Assembly (NCBI GenBank): GCA_946615275.1
Contig: CAMOHV010000117.1
Coordinates: 1 to 5,393 of the forward strand
Direction: 5' to 3'
Length of the DNA stretch: 5,393 nt
Source of the DNA: an uncultured Verrucomicrobiota bacterium
GTDB taxonomy: Bacteria > Verrucomicrobiota > Kiritimatiellia > RFP12 > UBA1067
This document shows positions 5,041 to 5,393 of the stretch, one piece after another; within the stretch, counting starts at the first letter, position 1; each line of letters opens with the position of its first letter. Both the position numbers and the translations under genes were made by a program. The notes under the pieces are model-generated. The model was not told the origin of the DNA and searched no databases. It saw only the letters and a program-made list of their open reading frames with translations.

Positions 5041-5046
5041 AAGGAG
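5041..5046 (+). promoter_or_regulatory. Shine-Dalgarno AAGGAG for the hydrolase gene
   Basis: AAGGAG lies 7 bases before the ATG at 5054, 10 before the ATG at 5057 and only 1 before the ATG at 5048. All three ATGs share one frame. Spacing favours 5054. It is the only strong Shine-Dalgarno sequence before any gene start visible in the window. Confidence 0.75.
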
Positions 5047-5053
5047 AATGAAG

Positions 5054-5393
5054 ATGATGAAAGAACTTGCGATGGCAACCATGGTCGCGGGCGGCGTCTG
5101 CACTGCGGACGCGACAAGCGCATCCCTCCCCCTCACGCAGGAATGGGACAAGGTGTTTCCGAAGTCCGACAAGGTGGAACACGCCAAAGTGACGTTCCGC
5201 AACCGCTTCGGCATCATGCTGGCTGCTGACGTGTACAAGCCGAAGGTGGGGAACGGGGAATGGGGAACGGGGAATGGTAGGGCGGGAGCGCCGCGCACGC
5301 CGAAACTTCCGGCCATTGCGGTGTCTGGTCCGTTCGGTGCGGTGAAGGAGCAGTCGAGCGGACTGTACGCGCAGACGCTCGCGGAACGTGGCT
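5054..5393 (+). CDS. Alpha/beta hydrolase, dienelactone-hydrolase/YcjY-like (3' end outside window)
   Basis: The frame is open from 5054 to the window end (113 codons visible). The N terminus MMKELAMATMVAGGVCTADATSA resembles a weak Sec signal peptide with a possible cleavage after TSA, so the enzyme may be exported. The segments LTQEWDKVFPKSDKVEH, VTFRNRFGIMLAADVYKP and LPAIAVSGPFGAVKEQSSG with LYAQTLAERG are, from memory, characteristic of alpha/beta hydrolases often annotated as dienelactone hydrolase-like or YcjY-like. SGPFGAV would lie at the oxyanion-hole strand. The catalytic triad is beyond the window, and the substrate is unknown. Between VYKP and KLPAIAV, where the family has only a short linker, about 18 extra residues (GNGEWGTGNGRAGAPRTP) come from a heptamer repeat array and an adjacent GC-rich piece. 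The gene is divergent from the LysR gene and probably controlled by it. Confidence 0.85.
   Translation, partial: MMKELAMATMVAGGVCTADATSASLPLTQEWDKVFPKSDKVEHAKVTFRNRFGIMLAADVYKPKVGNGEWGTGNGRAGAPRTPKLPAIAVSGPFGAVKEQSSGLYAQTLAERG
5248..5275 (+). repeat. Heptamer array (GGGGAAY)x4 with G-quadruplex potential
   Basis: GGGGAAC and GGGGAAT alternate twice, giving four G4 runs with 3-base loops: the canonical quadruplex pattern, on the coding strand and hence also in the mRNA. It encodes the glycine-rich GNGEWGTGNG inside the hydrolase gene. The next bases (GGCGGGAGCGCC, 5282-5293) form a small 4-bp hairpin arm pair and may belong to the same inserted block. Confidence 0.88.

Noticed and set aside
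4945..5229. + strand open frame starting in the lysR-hydrolase gap
   Set aside because: It starts within the inferred operator region, has no ribosome-binding site, and runs in a different frame across the well-supported hydrolase start, which has AAGGAG and family-type sequence.

Overview
The window is about 5.4 kb of GC-rich bacterial chromosome with two parts. Positions 3-3917 (+ strand) carry the 3' part of a classic translation/ribosome-maturation operon: infB (initiation factor IF2, 5' end outside the window), rbfA, truB and ribF. The order is the widely conserved one. The genes are packed tightly: rbfA and truB abut as TGAATG, and truB and ribF overlap as ATGA. Positions 4019-5393 carry a divergent accessory pair: a LysR-type regulator on the - strand and the 5' part of an alpha/beta hydrolase on the + strand. 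Their shared control region has well-formed promoters and a LysR-box-like dyad. The 101 bases between the convergent ribF and lysR ends (3918-4018) hold no gene or terminator I can support.

The housekeeping genes do not fix the taxon. High GC, Shine-Dalgarno-free starts in the operon, and many 7-8 bp tandem repeats inside and between genes remind me of gut or rumen Verrucomicrobiota/Kiritimatiellota-type genomes. That is recollection, not proof.

The striking feature is that short repeats have entered genes without breaking them. ribF is 379 codons against roughly 300 for the family. The excess lies in two frame-preserving insertions. One contains a 67-bp composite unit, duplicated at a 99-bp offset, that ends in an AATTCTC heptamer array. 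The other is a run of about 30-bp units, each headed by the near-palindrome GGGTCTGACCCC. Seven copies of that motif, including variants, occur in ribF in two reading phases, some of them inside conserved RibF motifs. The hydrolase gene carries a separate in-frame heptamer array (GGGGAAY x4) that is also a textbook G-quadruplex motif. An octamer array fills the infB-rbfA gap, and a C-rich tract encodes a proline-rich RbfA tail. I read this as a genome-wide repeat-spreading process filtered by selection for open frames, not as a defence system or CRISPR array.

Functionally, IF2, RbfA and TruB serve initiation, 30S maturation and tRNA modification, and RibF makes FMN and FAD. The LysR protein probably controls the divergent hydrolase and represses itself. 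The inferred operator is centred near -66 of the hydrolase promoter and covers the -35 box of lysR, whose transcript may be leaderless.
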